Shown: positions 43,049-52,069 of the stretch, one piece after another
How the letters are laid out: every line of letters starts with the position of its first letter
Position numbering within the stretch: the first letter of the stretch is position 1
From: Methylophaga sp.
Lineage (GTDB): Bacteria; Pseudomonadota; Gammaproteobacteria; Nitrosococcales; Methylophagaceae
Direction of reading: 5' to 3'
Assembly: GCA_002706095.1 (NCBI GenBank)
Contig: PAJP01000015.1
Location: forward strand, 1 to 56,137
Length of the DNA stretch: 56,137 nt
Notes under the pieces: generated by a model
Database searches by the model: none
Told to the model about the DNA's origin: nothing
What the model saw: only the letters and a program-made list of their open reading frames with translations
Program-made: the position numbers and the translations under genes

Positions 43049-45771
43049 TGCTTAATAGTCTATTTGAGAGAAAATCAACAACTACCCACACCCCATTAAG
43101 AAAAGAAGATGTTCGTAAAGACTATATTGAACAACCCTCGTTCACAAATCTACTTCCATGGAGAGAGTATGACAGTGAAAATCAGGTGTTCTTACTTGAA
43201 GATGGCAAAGGTATAGGTGCGCTTTTTGAAGTTGAACCAGTTGGTGTAGAAGCGAAGACAGATGACTACATACTGGAAATACAGGAAAAACTACAAGCCA
43301 CTATCACAGAAACAATACCTGAAGATAATGTTGCGCCATGGACATTACAGTTCTTTGTTCAAGATGAACTAAGTGTAAGAACACTCACAGATCAGATTCG
43401 AGAATATGCTCACCCACGGGCAAAAGACACACCATATACTAAGCACTTCCTCGATGTAATGGATGAGCATTTACGACAAGTTGGTCAGCCAAACGGACTT
43501 TTCAATGATGAGGTTGTTACGGGTGGGAGATGGCAGGGGAAAAGACGCAAAGTACGCATGTGTCTATATAGATATTTCCCTGAAAACTACAAGTCCGATT
43601 ACGATAGAGATGTTAGAGAATTAGGTCGAATTCGTAAAAGGTTAATAACCCAGTTTATAGGTATTGGAGTCAAAGTACGGATTGGAGGTGGTAAGGAGCT
43701 ATATGAATGGATGCTACGCTGGTTTAACCCCAATCCTGTTATCACTAAGGGCGATTGTGAGGAGTTATTAAAAGCTGCACCTTATCCTGGAGATGAAAAC
43801 TTACCTTACGGTTATGATCTAGCTGAACAATTGACTCTCACCCGTCCACGCTCAGATGCTGATAAAGGCGTCTGGTATTTTGATGAAATGCCCCATACGG
43901 CCATCAGTGTTCAAGCATTGAGAAGAGTACCTGAAAATGGAGTCTTCACTGCTGAGCGTACTTCAGGTGAGCATACATTTGCTATGTTCGACAGAATGCC
44001 TGAAGGCACAGTTATGTCGATGAGTATTGAAATAAAGCCAAGAGATCAAGTTACTAACCATCTTGGACGAATTATGCGTTCAGCTGTGGGAGACAATGCA
44101 GAAGCAGAAATAGCCAAACAGGAAGCTAAAATCGCTCAACATGAATTAGCAAAGAACAATACTTTATACCCGGTTTACATCAGCTTTCTGGCTCGTGCCG
44201 ATAACCTTCAAAAACTAGATGATGCTGTTTCTATCATCGATTCTTTACTACTAAGTAACAGACTACAGCCAATTTCGGAAAAGGAAGACTTACTTAAACA
44301 GGACATGTACATCCGAAGTCTACCTATGAAGTTTGATAGCTTAATGGTACAAAAAAAACAGCGTCGTTCGAGACTTGTTTTTTCTCGTCATATTGCCTCA
44401 TTGCTGCCTGTATATGGTCGGTCTAAGGGTACAAATCATCCAGGCCTTATGTATTTCAATCGTGGTGGCGAACCACTCTTAGTTGATCCATTAAACAACC
44501 AAGACCGTAAGAAGAATGCACATGCACTAATTATAGGCCCCACGGGAGCGGGTAAGTCTGCGTCTCTTGTTGATGCAGTCATGAAGGTTGTTGCCGTTCA
44601 TAGGCCAAGAATCTTCATTGTTGAGGCTGGGGACTCATTTGGTCTTCTCGGTGAGTATATGGTTAAACATGGACTAACTGTAAATCAAATGTCTGTTACA
44701 CCTAGCGCTGACATCTCGCTGCCACCATTTACAAATGCTATGAAACTTCTTGAGCTGTCAGAAGAGGAAGTTATAACCAAAGATGATGATGAATCAACCC
44801 TCGATGATGAGGAAGAGGACCGTGATTATTTAGGTGAGATGGAGTTAGCAGCTCGCGTAATGATCACTGGTGGTGAAAAGAAAGAAGATGACATGCTTCA
44901 CCGTGCAGACAGATTAGTTATAAGAAAAGCAATATACAGAGCCGCACAAAGCGCAAAAGACGCTGGCCGATCACAAGTACTCACAGAAGATGTTGTTTCT
45001 GCAATGCGTCAGACAGAAGATCTGGATCAAAATAGAACTGCGCGAGCTATTGAGATGGCTGACGCTATGGAACTCTACTGTACCGGTGTTGAAGGTAAGC
45101 TTTTTAATCGAGCAGGCACTGAGTGGCCAGAAGTAGACATAACTATCTTCGACATGGGGATACTCGCAAGAGAAGGTTATGAGGATAAATTAACTGTAGC
45201 CTATATGAGCTTAATGAATCACGTCCATGCTCTTGTCGAACGTGAACAGCATGAAGGTAGGCCAACTCTCATGCTCACCGACGAAGGACACATTATCACT
45301 AAGAATGCCACTTTAGCTCCATACATAATCAAGATAGTAAAGATGTGGAGGAAGCTAGGGGCATGGTTCTGGATTGCTACTCAAAACTTAGAAGATTTTC
45401 CGGATGATAGTCGTCGAATGTTGGCTATGCTGGAGTGGTGGATCTGTCTAGTAATGCCTCGCGATGAAGTAACGCAAATATCTCGGTTTAAGGATCTCAC
45501 AAAAGAACAAGAATCAAAGCTGCTAGCAGCCAGAAAGTCACCAGGACAATATACAGAAGGGGTGATTCTTACTGACAACCTTGATCCTCTATTCAGAGCT
45601 ATACCTCCAGCAATATCACTGGCCTTAGCCATGACTGAACAACACGAAAAAGCAGAGCGCCGCGAGATTATGGAAGAAACAGGCTGTGACCGTGTTGATG
45701 CTGCTGAAATAGTTGCTGAGAGAATTAAAAAAGCTCGCCGTGAACACAGTTTGGAGGCCGCAGATGCATAA
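43048..45771 (+). CDS. VirB4/TraC-type T4SS ATPase (TIGR03744)
   Basis: A 907-residue ATPase. Walker A is GPTGAGKS at 497-504, with HALIIGPTG before it. Walker B is in the TLMLTDEGHII stretch, and the motif WFWIATQNLEDFP follows. An acidic insert (KDDDESTLDDEEEDRDYLGE) separates the two, as in TIGR03744 members. It energises pilus assembly and substrate transfer at the inner membrane. The length is usual for the class. Confidence 0.95.
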   Translation: MLNSLFERKSTTTHTPLRKEDVRKDYIEQPSFTNLLPWREYDSENQVFLLEDGKGIGALFEVEPVGVEAKTDDYILEIQEKLQATITETIPEDNVAPWTLQFFVQDELSVRTLTDQIREYAHPRAKDTPYTKHFLDVMDEHLRQVGQPNGLFNDEVVTGGRWQGKRRKVRMCLYRYFPENYKSDYDRDVRELGRIRKRLITQFIGIGVKVRIGGGKELYEWMLRWFNPNPVITKGDCEELLKAAPYPGDENLPYGYDLAEQLTLTRPRSDADKGVWYFDEMPHTAISVQALRRVPENGVFTAERTSGEHTFAMFDRMPEGTVMSMSIEIKPRDQVTNHLGRIMRSAVGDNAEAEIAKQEAKIAQHELAKNNTLYPVYISFLARADNLQKLDDAVSIIDSLLLSNRLQPISEKEDLLKQDMYIRSLPMKFDSLMVQKKQRRSRLVFSRHIASLLPVYGRSKGTNHPGLMYFNRGGEPLLVDPLNNQDRKKNAHALIIGPTGAGKSASLVDAVMKVVAVHRPRIFIVEAGDSFGLLGEYMVKHGLTVNQMSVTPSADISLPPFTNAMKLLELSEEEVITKDDDESTLDDEEEDRDYLGEMELAARVMITGGEKKEDDMLHRADRLVIRKAIYRAAQSAKDAGRSQVLTEDVVSAMRQTEDLDQNRTARAIEMADAMELYCTGVEGKLFNRAGTEWPEVDITIFDMGILAREGYEDKLTVAYMSLMNHVHALVEREQHEGRPTLMLTDEGHIITKNATLAPYIIKIVKMWRKLGAWFWIATQNLEDFPDDSRRMLAMLEWWICLVMPRDEVTQISRFKDLTKEQESKLLAARKSPGQYTEGVILTDNLDPLFRAIPPAISLALAMTEQHEKAERREIMEETGCDRVDAAEIVAERIKKARREHSLEAADA

Positions 45772-46183
45772 GCTGACATTTATTTTATTATTGCTATCTT
45801 CGAATCTTTCATATGCCAATCAACTTATCGTTGAAGCCTTCTACGATAAAAATACTCGACTAATTAATGTTCATCTAGCTGAGAGAGTGTCATTACTGAC
45901 AACATATGATCTGAGTGCGCCTGATAGATTCAATGAAAAATTGAGTAAAGGACTTTCTTCAGATCCGTTAATTGCTCAGAAACAAGCAAAAGAACGAATC
46001 CTGGCTCAAGGAAATGAAATTCAATCCCAATTGATTTCTGCCTATGAGGGCTCTCTTAAAGCCATGCAGTATGAAATAACTAAATTACCTGCTGTCGTAT
46101 TTAATAACGGTCAACAAGTAATCTATGGTGAAAGTGATGTTAACAAGGCAATAAAAATCTACTACGGAAAGGTAGGTAAATAA
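45764..46183 (+). CDS. ICE protein TIGR03757 (TraW/TrbC-like)
   Basis: A 139-residue exported protein. ATG 45764, with TTGGAGG eight bases upstream, is chosen over an in-frame start at 45713; it overlaps VirB4 by eight bases. The signal peptide is ILLLLSSNLSYA. The thioredoxin-like C-terminus (TKLPAVVFNNGQQVIYGESD) is the family hallmark. Confidence 0.87.
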   Translation: MHKLTFILLLLSSNLSYANQLIVEAFYDKNTRLINVHLAERVSLLTTYDLSAPDRFNEKLSKGLSSDPLIAQKQAKERILAQGNEIQSQLISAYEGSLKAMQYEITKLPAVVFNNGQQVIYGESDVNKAIKIYYGKVGK

Positions 46184-47169
46184 TGAATAAGGCCTTAGTA
46201 ATTACTTTATCTGCTTTACTTCCGTTTACAGTAAACGCTGACTCAGAGACTATCAATACCGCTGACATTATAGCTTCTGCAGCGAGCGCTTCATGCATAG
46301 ACTACAAATTGGTTGGCGTATGTTTCTGGCTTAGATGCACTGGGAATAGCTGTGATGTTGAAACATCACCAAAAATTGCCCATCACAACCCAGATATTGT
46401 TGTTAGTGCTCATAATGGAATTGGAAGTAATCCATGGACTGAGGCAAATAGTATAGTTGGCAGTGTGTCTCAATCTGCCGTGGGCTCACTAATTAATAAA
46501 GCCGCTTCTATAGATGCTGGAAGTAATCAAACAAGCAAAGGAACAGATCTAAACACGCTGAAATTCAAGTCTAGTGATGCTATTGGACACCCAGTTTCCT
46601 CAATCTCATTTAGCTATAGCTGTCCTTCACAAGCCACTGCGTTCAATCCTTATTTTGTATCTGGAACAGACTCTATTGCCTGGCGTCTTGGAATCCCCGA
46701 GACAGCTTATCCAGATGCTCTTATTCCTGGAAGAAGAGAAATAGGAAGCTACCCATCGAACACATGGGGATCTGTTTACCCAAGAAGCGGTTTTATCTCT
46801 CAATCATCTGATGCAAAAGCAGCAGCAGTAATAGCTCAACGTGTTGGCGATATTGTTACACGAAGTGGACAGCCACATGTATATCAGTCTTTATCAGGCA
46901 CTCCTAGCTATAACGGACGTATATGGCCACCTGGAGCATTAGAGGAAAATTCCAATAAAAATGGAAAGTGGCAAATGCTTGCTCCAAAAATATCAAATAG
47001 CTGCACTGTATTTGGTGAGAACGACACTACATCTCTAGCTGGTTGGGATGGAAATGGTAACAACGCATTAACCGGCAACTATGCTTGGACGTTATGGCGT
47101 CCTTATCAATGCTGTGAAAGAAAAGGCCAGCTTTTTCTATATAGCGTTAATTTCATGTCATACCCATAA
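46183..47169 (+). CDS. ICE protein TIGR03756 (TraU-like)
   Basis: A 328-residue exported protein with a signal peptide (ALLPFTVNA) and many cysteines (SCIDYKLVGVCFWLRCTGNSC). This is the TraU-like pattern of the class, with HNPDIVVSAHNGIG and, at the end, WRPYQCCERKGQ. It is expected in the periplasm with disulfide bonds and works with the neighbouring TIGR03755 and TIGR03757 proteins. Confidence 0.9.
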   Translation: MNKALVITLSALLPFTVNADSETINTADIIASAASASCIDYKLVGVCFWLRCTGNSCDVETSPKIAHHNPDIVVSAHNGIGSNPWTEANSIVGSVSQSAVGSLINKAASIDAGSNQTSKGTDLNTLKFKSSDAIGHPVSSISFSYSCPSQATAFNPYFVSGTDSIAWRLGIPETAYPDALIPGRREIGSYPSNTWGSVYPRSGFISQSSDAKAAAVIAQRVGDIVTRSGQPHVYQSLSGTPSYNGRIWPPGALEENSNKNGKWQMLAPKISNSCTVFGENDTTSLAGWDGNGNNALTGNYAWTLWRPYQCCERKGQLFLYSVNFMSYP

Positions 47170-47179
47170 GGACCACGTT

Positions 47180-48535
47180 TTGAAACATAAATATTTAGCG
47201 TTAGTTACTTCCCTCATGTTCTCAGCAAATGCAACAGCTGTCGGATTACAAATTCCTGACTCAGAGTCAAGCTGGTATTACAGTATTGGTGGTCAACGCT
47301 CAATTTCAGCGCCAGCTTCACCAATTACAAACAGCATAATTCTCGGAGGGTCACTTGACTGGGGTAGTGGCTTCAATTGTAGTGCATTTGATCCAACTCT
47401 TGGCGTCGCTAACACATTAAACCAAGTAAAGAATGGTGTTGATGCAATACAACAACAGGTAACTGATGCTGCTACTGGAGCAATTGCCTCACTACCTCTT
47501 TTAATGCTGCAGCGTGCCAATCCTGGTTTATATGAAATGCTTATGAATAGTATGGCAAGAGCACAACAAGGCGTCAGGGTCTCGACACAAAGCTGCGAAC
47601 AAATGCAAAAGACTATTTCTCAAGGTGGAAACCCATTGGAAGGATGGATTGATATCTCTCGCACACACGACTGGAAAGACCAGATGGGTAATGGAGGTTA
47701 TAGGAGTGCATCGGTAGATGTTGTTGAAGCCAAAGAAACGGTAGAAAAAAACAACGGTGATAACGGTGTTACATGGCTTGAAGGCACCAAGGCTGGAGGG
47801 AGAGGGCAGAGACCAATCAACATACCTACAGATATAGTTAAAGCAGGCTATAACCAGGCCTTAAATCGCGGTGCAAATTCTAATATGGCTGCTACAAATA
47901 ATAGCGGTAGAGTTGCTGAACTATGGTCTTCTCCAAATGAACTGATGGTCTTCAGTCGGTCATTACTAGGTGAAGAAAAGATAAGAACTTATTCCGACCG
48001 GCCTACAGAGACAGTACCTTCCAGAGGTATGGCATTTGAAATCAATAAAGAAGTCGAAAGGTTAACTCCAAAATATGATGCTTTAATCGATGGGAGTATG
48101 GAATTAAGCGGTGATAACTTGCTGGCTATATCCTCTCCCAGCGTAGTCATAACATCCGGAACTATTCAATCTTTGAGGAAGATGACACCTGCAGAGAGAA
48201 CTATTCTTAAGAATCGTTTAATACTAGAGGTTGCAACTGCAATAGTGATTGAGAAAGCATTGATGCTGATCAGGCTTCTTGGCTCAGGCTCACAAGAACC
48301 TAATGTTTCACAAAATGGACCAGCACAAGAATCTGCCCAGAAATATACTGACCGCCTCCAGCAGTCAATTGACGAAACACTATTCGAACATGAAATGAAT
48401 AAACGTTTAGCGTCATCAACATCACAAACAATTAGAGACATTGATGCACTAAAAGAGCGTATTGGCAATGCAGTTAGTACCCCAACTGGACGCAGCAACA
48501 CGCCTAATCAAACTATCGATTCTGAGAAAGAATAA
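47180..48535 (+). CDS. ICE protein TIGR03755 (TraN/TraH-like)
   Basis: A 451-residue exported protein. TTG 47180 is preferred: TAAGGA lies eight bases upstream, and the product then begins with a normal signal peptide (YLALVTSLMFSANATA). A start at 47081 would overlap the previous gene by 89 bases. Landmarks are YYSIGGQRSISAP, NCSAFDPTLGVANTLNQVK and LLMLQRANPGLYEM. The C-terminal third is helical. It belongs to the class-specific mating-pair stabilisation set. Confidence 0.88.
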   Translation: MKHKYLALVTSLMFSANATAVGLQIPDSESSWYYSIGGQRSISAPASPITNSIILGGSLDWGSGFNCSAFDPTLGVANTLNQVKNGVDAIQQQVTDAATGAIASLPLLMLQRANPGLYEMLMNSMARAQQGVRVSTQSCEQMQKTISQGGNPLEGWIDISRTHDWKDQMGNGGYRSASVDVVEAKETVEKNNGDNGVTWLEGTKAGGRGQRPINIPTDIVKAGYNQALNRGANSNMAATNNSGRVAELWSSPNELMVFSRSLLGEEKIRTYSDRPTETVPSRGMAFEINKEVERLTPKYDALIDGSMELSGDNLLAISSPSVVITSGTIQSLRKMTPAERTILKNRLILEVATAIVIEKALMLIRLLGSGSQEPNVSQNGPAQESAQKYTDRLQQSIDETLFEHEMNKRLASSTSQTIRDIDALKERIGNAVSTPTGRSNTPNQTIDSEKE

Positions 48536-48897
48536 TGGCTGAATCGAAAAGAGCACATCGATATTTAAAGGGATCATTAAAATTCCTTGTGATAACGACA
48601 TTAGTGATTATCGTGTCGTACGGTCTATTAAATGTAGTTGCAGAAACACAAGAAACAGCGACTGCATTACTTCAAGCAATGGGTTCTATAGAGTCGAAAT
48701 TACGATATTTAAGATGGTTACTTCTAGCAGTCATCATTATCTTCTGGGATGAAATTATCCAAGCTATAGCTAGTTACAAAAAGCTAGATGAATCACAGAC
48801 TTTATACGCAAAAAATATGCGCTGGCGAATTGCTGCTTATATTATCGCTTTCGATATCTTTGTCGTAGAAGCTCTTCCTGCCCAAATATTGAGTTAA
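48535..48897 (+). CDS. Small membrane protein of the T4SS operon
   Basis: A 120-residue protein with about three membrane helices (FLVITTLVIIVSYGLLNV, WLLLAVIIIFWDEIIQ, AAYIIAFDIFVVEAL). Related elements carry a hypothetical gene at this place between TIGR03755 and TraG. It shares one base with the upstream stop. Confidence 0.75.
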   Translation: MAESKRAHRYLKGSLKFLVITTLVIIVSYGLLNVVAETQETATALLQAMGSIESKLRYLRWLLLAVIIIFWDEIIQAIASYKKLDESQTLYAKNMRWRIAAYIIAFDIFVVEALPAQILS

Positions 48898-48900
48898 ATT

Positions 48901-50451
48901 ATGGCTACCGGTAGTTTTATTGAGATGTTTATGACCACTTTTGGGTGGCATTTGTATGAAATAGTGTGGGGGATAATATCTAGCACTGGTTTAGCGTATC
49001 TACCTTTCTTCGCGGTCATAATCGATAATGTTATCAAACCGATTGAAAGCCAAGAAGCAAAAGCTGCTGCTGTTACATCACTTAGACGACTAGAGATAGA
49101 CATCATTAGACTCATCTTTATGATGATACTTGCTGTGTCACCCTATATGACCATCCAATTCGGTGCTATTTCCTATACTAAGGCCTGTCAAGCTGATACT
49201 GGAACTCCCGGTGAGACAATAAAAGCTGGAAACTCGGGCACAAGATTTGACTCGATTTTCAAATCAAATCTATTGAATAATCAGGAGGCTAAAGCACCAC
49301 CATGGTTCTATATAGTTATGTCTATCACTGGTGGTATAAATGATGCCGTTATTGTTCGATTACCTTGTGAAATCAACATGCGTCAGGCGGCGTATGAGAT
49401 GTCTTCTACAAATATTCAAAATCCTCATCTAAAAAGACAAACAGAAAGATTCGTAAAGGAATGCTACAAACCTGCGGTAGCTGATTTTTATAATGAACGA
49501 AGACAATTGCCGGATGAATTTGAAAATAATGATATAGACTGGCCAGGCTCGAAGTACTTTAACCAAAACTATTACAATTCAGCCTATGCAAAACATCAAG
49601 TTCCAGGTTTCAGATTTGATAAAAACCGAGAGAGTGATAAGGCATATGTCTCAAAAGATCAAGAGGGTGCTACACCTGAATATGGATATCCTAGTTGTAG
49701 CGAGTGGTGGAACTCTCCACAAGGTATCAAGGCTGGACTTGTAGAAGAATTTCCAGCCCCTTTAATGCATAAAATAACGACATGGACTGCTGAATCTAGT
49801 CTCGAAGCAGAAAATCAAGCTATCAGACAAATGCTAAAGAATGAAGGCCCAGAAATGACTAAAGGCCTAGATATCAGTGGAAATGGAAAGTCTAGTGACC
49901 TAGATAGAGAAAGTTTCACGGATGCCATTTATGATGTTGGTGGCGCGCTCATTGGAACAGCTGGTGTTTGGTTGGCAGAAGTTCTTATCGCTCCTGTAAC
50001 TTATGCGGTTACACAAATGGCCCCATATGTTCAAGCAACCATGTTGATGACCACATATTTTTTATTACCTTGGGTTCTTATAGTTGGTAACTATTCATGG
50101 AGTACTATTAAGACAGCAACCATAACGATATTTGCAGTTAAGTTCTGGACATCTATATGGGCTGTTGCCGACTTTCTTGATAATAAATTAGCTCAGGTCT
50201 TGAGTGAAGCTAGTGGTAACAGCGGGATAATGGGATTCTTCGATCATCAAAATCAGCTCATGTCATCAATGATAGATATTATTATGCTTGGAATTTATAC
50301 AGCTGTACCTTATTACTTTTTGCAAATGTTAGGCTGGGCTGGTGAGCATGGCGCATCGGCAGCTACAAGTACAACGTCGGCTATGACAAATGAAGGCAGA
50401 GCTGCTGGTCAAAAAGGGGCCTCCTTAGCTGAAGGTGCAATCACGAAGTAA
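48901..50451 (+). CDS. traG: TraG-like mating-pair protein
   Basis: A 516-residue membrane protein with an N-terminal TraG-type domain. Helices are near 21-37 (IVWGIISSTGLAYLPFF), 72-90 (IIRLIFMMILAVSPYMTIQ) and several between 340 and 475. The central periplasmic part has cysteines and Trp/Tyr (YPSCSEWWNSPQGIKAG). The large C-terminal extension of F TraG is absent, as usual for this class. It is the last gene of the operon and is followed by a bidirectional terminator. Confidence 0.9.
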   Translation: MATGSFIEMFMTTFGWHLYEIVWGIISSTGLAYLPFFAVIIDNVIKPIESQEAKAAAVTSLRRLEIDIIRLIFMMILAVSPYMTIQFGAISYTKACQADTGTPGETIKAGNSGTRFDSIFKSNLLNNQEAKAPPWFYIVMSITGGINDAVIVRLPCEINMRQAAYEMSSTNIQNPHLKRQTERFVKECYKPAVADFYNERRQLPDEFENNDIDWPGSKYFNQNYYNSAYAKHQVPGFRFDKNRESDKAYVSKDQEGATPEYGYPSCSEWWNSPQGIKAGLVEEFPAPLMHKITTWTAESSLEAENQAIRQMLKNEGPEMTKGLDISGNGKSSDLDRESFTDAIYDVGGALIGTAGVWLAEVLIAPVTYAVTQMAPYVQATMLMTTYFLLPWVLIVGNYSWSTIKTATITIFAVKFWTSIWAVADFLDNKLAQVLSEASGNSGIMGFFDHQNQLMSSMIDIIMLGIYTAVPYYFLQMLGWAGEHGASAATSTTSAMTNEGRAAGQKGASLAEGAITK

Positions 50452-50478
50452 ACCAAGAGAGCATAGCTCTCTTGGTAT
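50452..50478. terminator. Bidirectional terminator between convergent genes
   Basis: ACCAAGAGAGC (about 50452-50462) pairs with GCTCTCTTGGT (about 50465-50475). A-rich bases on one side and T-rich bases on the other let it serve both TraG and the opposing membrane gene. Confidence 0.8.
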
Positions 50479-50483
50479 TTAAA

Positions 50484-51011
50484 TTAATCGTAATACTGAC
50501 CAAACAATCGGCGTGCTTTTTGCGCTTCTGATTCATGTCCATGATAACCAAAGACACTTCTGTCTTGGTAATCTCGACCTGAAGCCGATTTGCTTTTTGC
50601 ATGTAGTTTCAAAACGTATCTGAATGTCTGCCATGAAAACTTGATTGCGGCCCACGTTAATAAGGCTAAAACAACCATGAACTTGCCCTCAGTAGAATTA
50701 ATCGCTTTGTGGCGAGCAGTTTTACTTATCAGTGCAACGAGTATGAACAAGACTTGTAATCCGACAGCGACTAATGATGCTAAGAAAAAGAATGGGGCTA
50801 CCCTCACAAAAACATCGAATATTGCCAGTAACAGGGCTATAGCAACAGTAATGGCAGCAATAAATGGCATTAACTTAACCATTGGTTTTAGTCTATAAGG
50901 AATCGACTGCTCATGTACTTCTGCAGTTATTTTTTTGTAAAACATGAATAGCCATCCTGGAATAGTTATGAAAGCTATTACTAGAAGAAAAACTGTTGTT
51001 ATATCACTCAT
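50484..51011 (-). CDS. Polytopic membrane protein, convergent to TraG
   Basis: A protein of about 175 residues. I take the ATG at 51011 (MSDITTVFLL); a start at 51038 is possible but has no ribosome site. Four membrane helices are seen (FLLVIAFITIPGWLFMF, LMPFIAAITVAIALLLAIF, FFFLASLVAVGLQVLFILV, KFMVVLALLTWAAIKF), then a basic C-terminal tail. Elements of this class often have such a gene opposite TraG. Entry exclusion is one possible role; the sequence does not show it. Confidence 0.7.
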   Translation of the reverse strand: MSDITTVFLLVIAFITIPGWLFMFYKKITAEVHEQSIPYRLKPMVKLMPFIAAITVAIALLLAIFDVFVRVAPFFFLASLVAVGLQVLFILVALISKTARHKAINSTEGKFMVVLALLTWAAIKFSWQTFRYVLKLHAKSKSASGRDYQDRSVFGYHGHESEAQKARRLFGQYYD

Positions 51012-51038
51012 GATTAATAAACCTTTAATGTTGAACAC

Positions 51039-51284
51039 ATCCAGTCAGAAAGCAACAATCAAGGTCTTTTGTGCAGCCTGTTACAGTGCTAACAATGATT
51101 ATATTCTTGTGAATGTTTATAACTATAAGTTTATAACGCTTCGTTGATAGCGCAAGCTCTGAGAACACAATCTATAGAGCTTAATAAAAGAAGTGTCTAC
51201 TAGTTCATATTCTGTGTACTCAAAAACAATGGTATTAGCTTGAATGGGTTTATATAAAGCGATATGATTCAGACTTCTTTGTAA
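51039..51284. other. Intergenic region, probable divergent promoters
   Basis: About 245 bases without a gene or strong structure. It should contain promoters for the reverse-strand membrane gene and for leader F, but I cannot name a clear -35/-10 pair. Confidence 0.3.
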
Positions 51285-51484
51285 CTATAGAATTTAGTTA
51301 CAGGAAGTGCCACAACCACTTCATGTTGTGCCCATATGTAACTGCTTATAGACCGGTTACGATGTTAATTCCCATACCTCTACGGATGTATGGAAGCATC
51401 AACCCATAAGGGGATTTATCTCTCCTTATGGGGGATAGATCTATCTCCATGGGTTGTTTTAATCAACTTTGAGGAGAAAGAAAG
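51285..51484 (+). promoter_or_regulatory. Structured leader F
   Basis: GTTACA/TGTAAC (51297-51302/51337-51342) encloses GAAGTG/CACTTC (51304-51309/51317-51322). CATAC/GTATG pairs 51373-51377 with 51388-51392. The conserved hairpin is CCCATAAGG/CCTTATGGG (51403-51411/51424-51432) with GGGGGATAG on its 3' side. The alternative pairs CAACCCAT (51400-51407) with ATGGGTTG (51449-51456), followed by four Ts. Both use CCCAT, so they exclude each other. The ribosome site GAGGAG follows. Confidence 0.6.
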
Positions 51485-51910
51485 ATGCAAGATATCATTC
51501 CCACATTAGCCACTACTGCTTTTCTTGTTTTTTGTTACGACCAAAAAGTCATTGCTTCACTGCAGCGCCAAGGAAAATACGATCCTGATACACATCAAAC
51601 GGTACTATCAAGGTTGTTTTTTTCACCAGTAAAATTGTTGTTATCACCTCTTTTACTACGCTTAAATCCAAATAGTGAGGAGAGCACAACTTGGAAGCCA
51701 GAAGGTGATTTGAGTTTGTTTCAATATGACACAACAGTATGCCTGGACAGTAAAGGAATGAAGACGCGTTTATCCTATTTTTTTGATGATAACCAGCACG
51801 CTTGGTACATGATAGAAAATATTAACAATAAAGGCGTTACGGTTAAGCCACCCCGGTTTGAACCTGCTACAGTATCGTTCGATGCTAAAAAGCTTCAGTA
51901 CGTGTTGTAG
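51485..51910 (+). CDS. Hypothetical protein with N-terminal membrane segment
   Basis: A 141-residue protein. The N-terminus (IPTLATTAFLVFCY) could be a membrane helix or uncleaved signal; a second hydrophobic stretch is at SPVKLLLSPLLLRL. The C-terminal half is beta-rich (STTWKPEGDLSLFQYD, then TVCLDSKGMKTRLSYFF). I know no family. It is a single-gene unit with leader F and its own terminator. Confidence 0.6.
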   Translation: MQDIIPTLATTAFLVFCYDQKVIASLQRQGKYDPDTHQTVLSRLFFSPVKLLLSPLLLRLNPNSEESTTWKPEGDLSLFQYDTTVCLDSKGMKTRLSYFFDDNQHAWYMIENINNKGVTVKPPRFEPATVSFDAKKLQYVL

Positions 51911-51917
51911 ACATGCC

Positions 51918-51946
51918 AGCCCCATTCAGAAATGAGTGGGGCTTTT
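51918..51946 (+). terminator. Intrinsic terminator
   Basis: AGCCCCATTCA (51918-51928) pairs with TGAGTGGGGCT (51933-51943), followed by four Ts. It ends the leader F unit. Confidence 0.8.
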
Positions 51947-51981
51947 CCTTTGATGATACCTTTATCCCTTATTCACTTTAT

Positions 51982-52011
51982 CTAACCGGCATTGACCAAT
52001 ATCCGGTTATT
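51982..52011 (+). promoter_or_regulatory. Transfer-operon dyad, copy 5
   Basis: CTAACCGGC ... CCAATATCCGGTTATT ends 58 bases before the relaxase start. Both half-sites are intact. Confidence 0.75.
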
Positions 52012-52069
52012 CCTACACATTTATTGCTTAAACATCTAAATTTGCCGGACTTACCCCCCGGAGACAAAG

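Noticed and set aside
50590-51147. Forward-strand open frames opposite the convergent membrane gene
   Set aside because: Shadows of the reverse-strand gene, which has clear membrane helices and a normal codon pattern.
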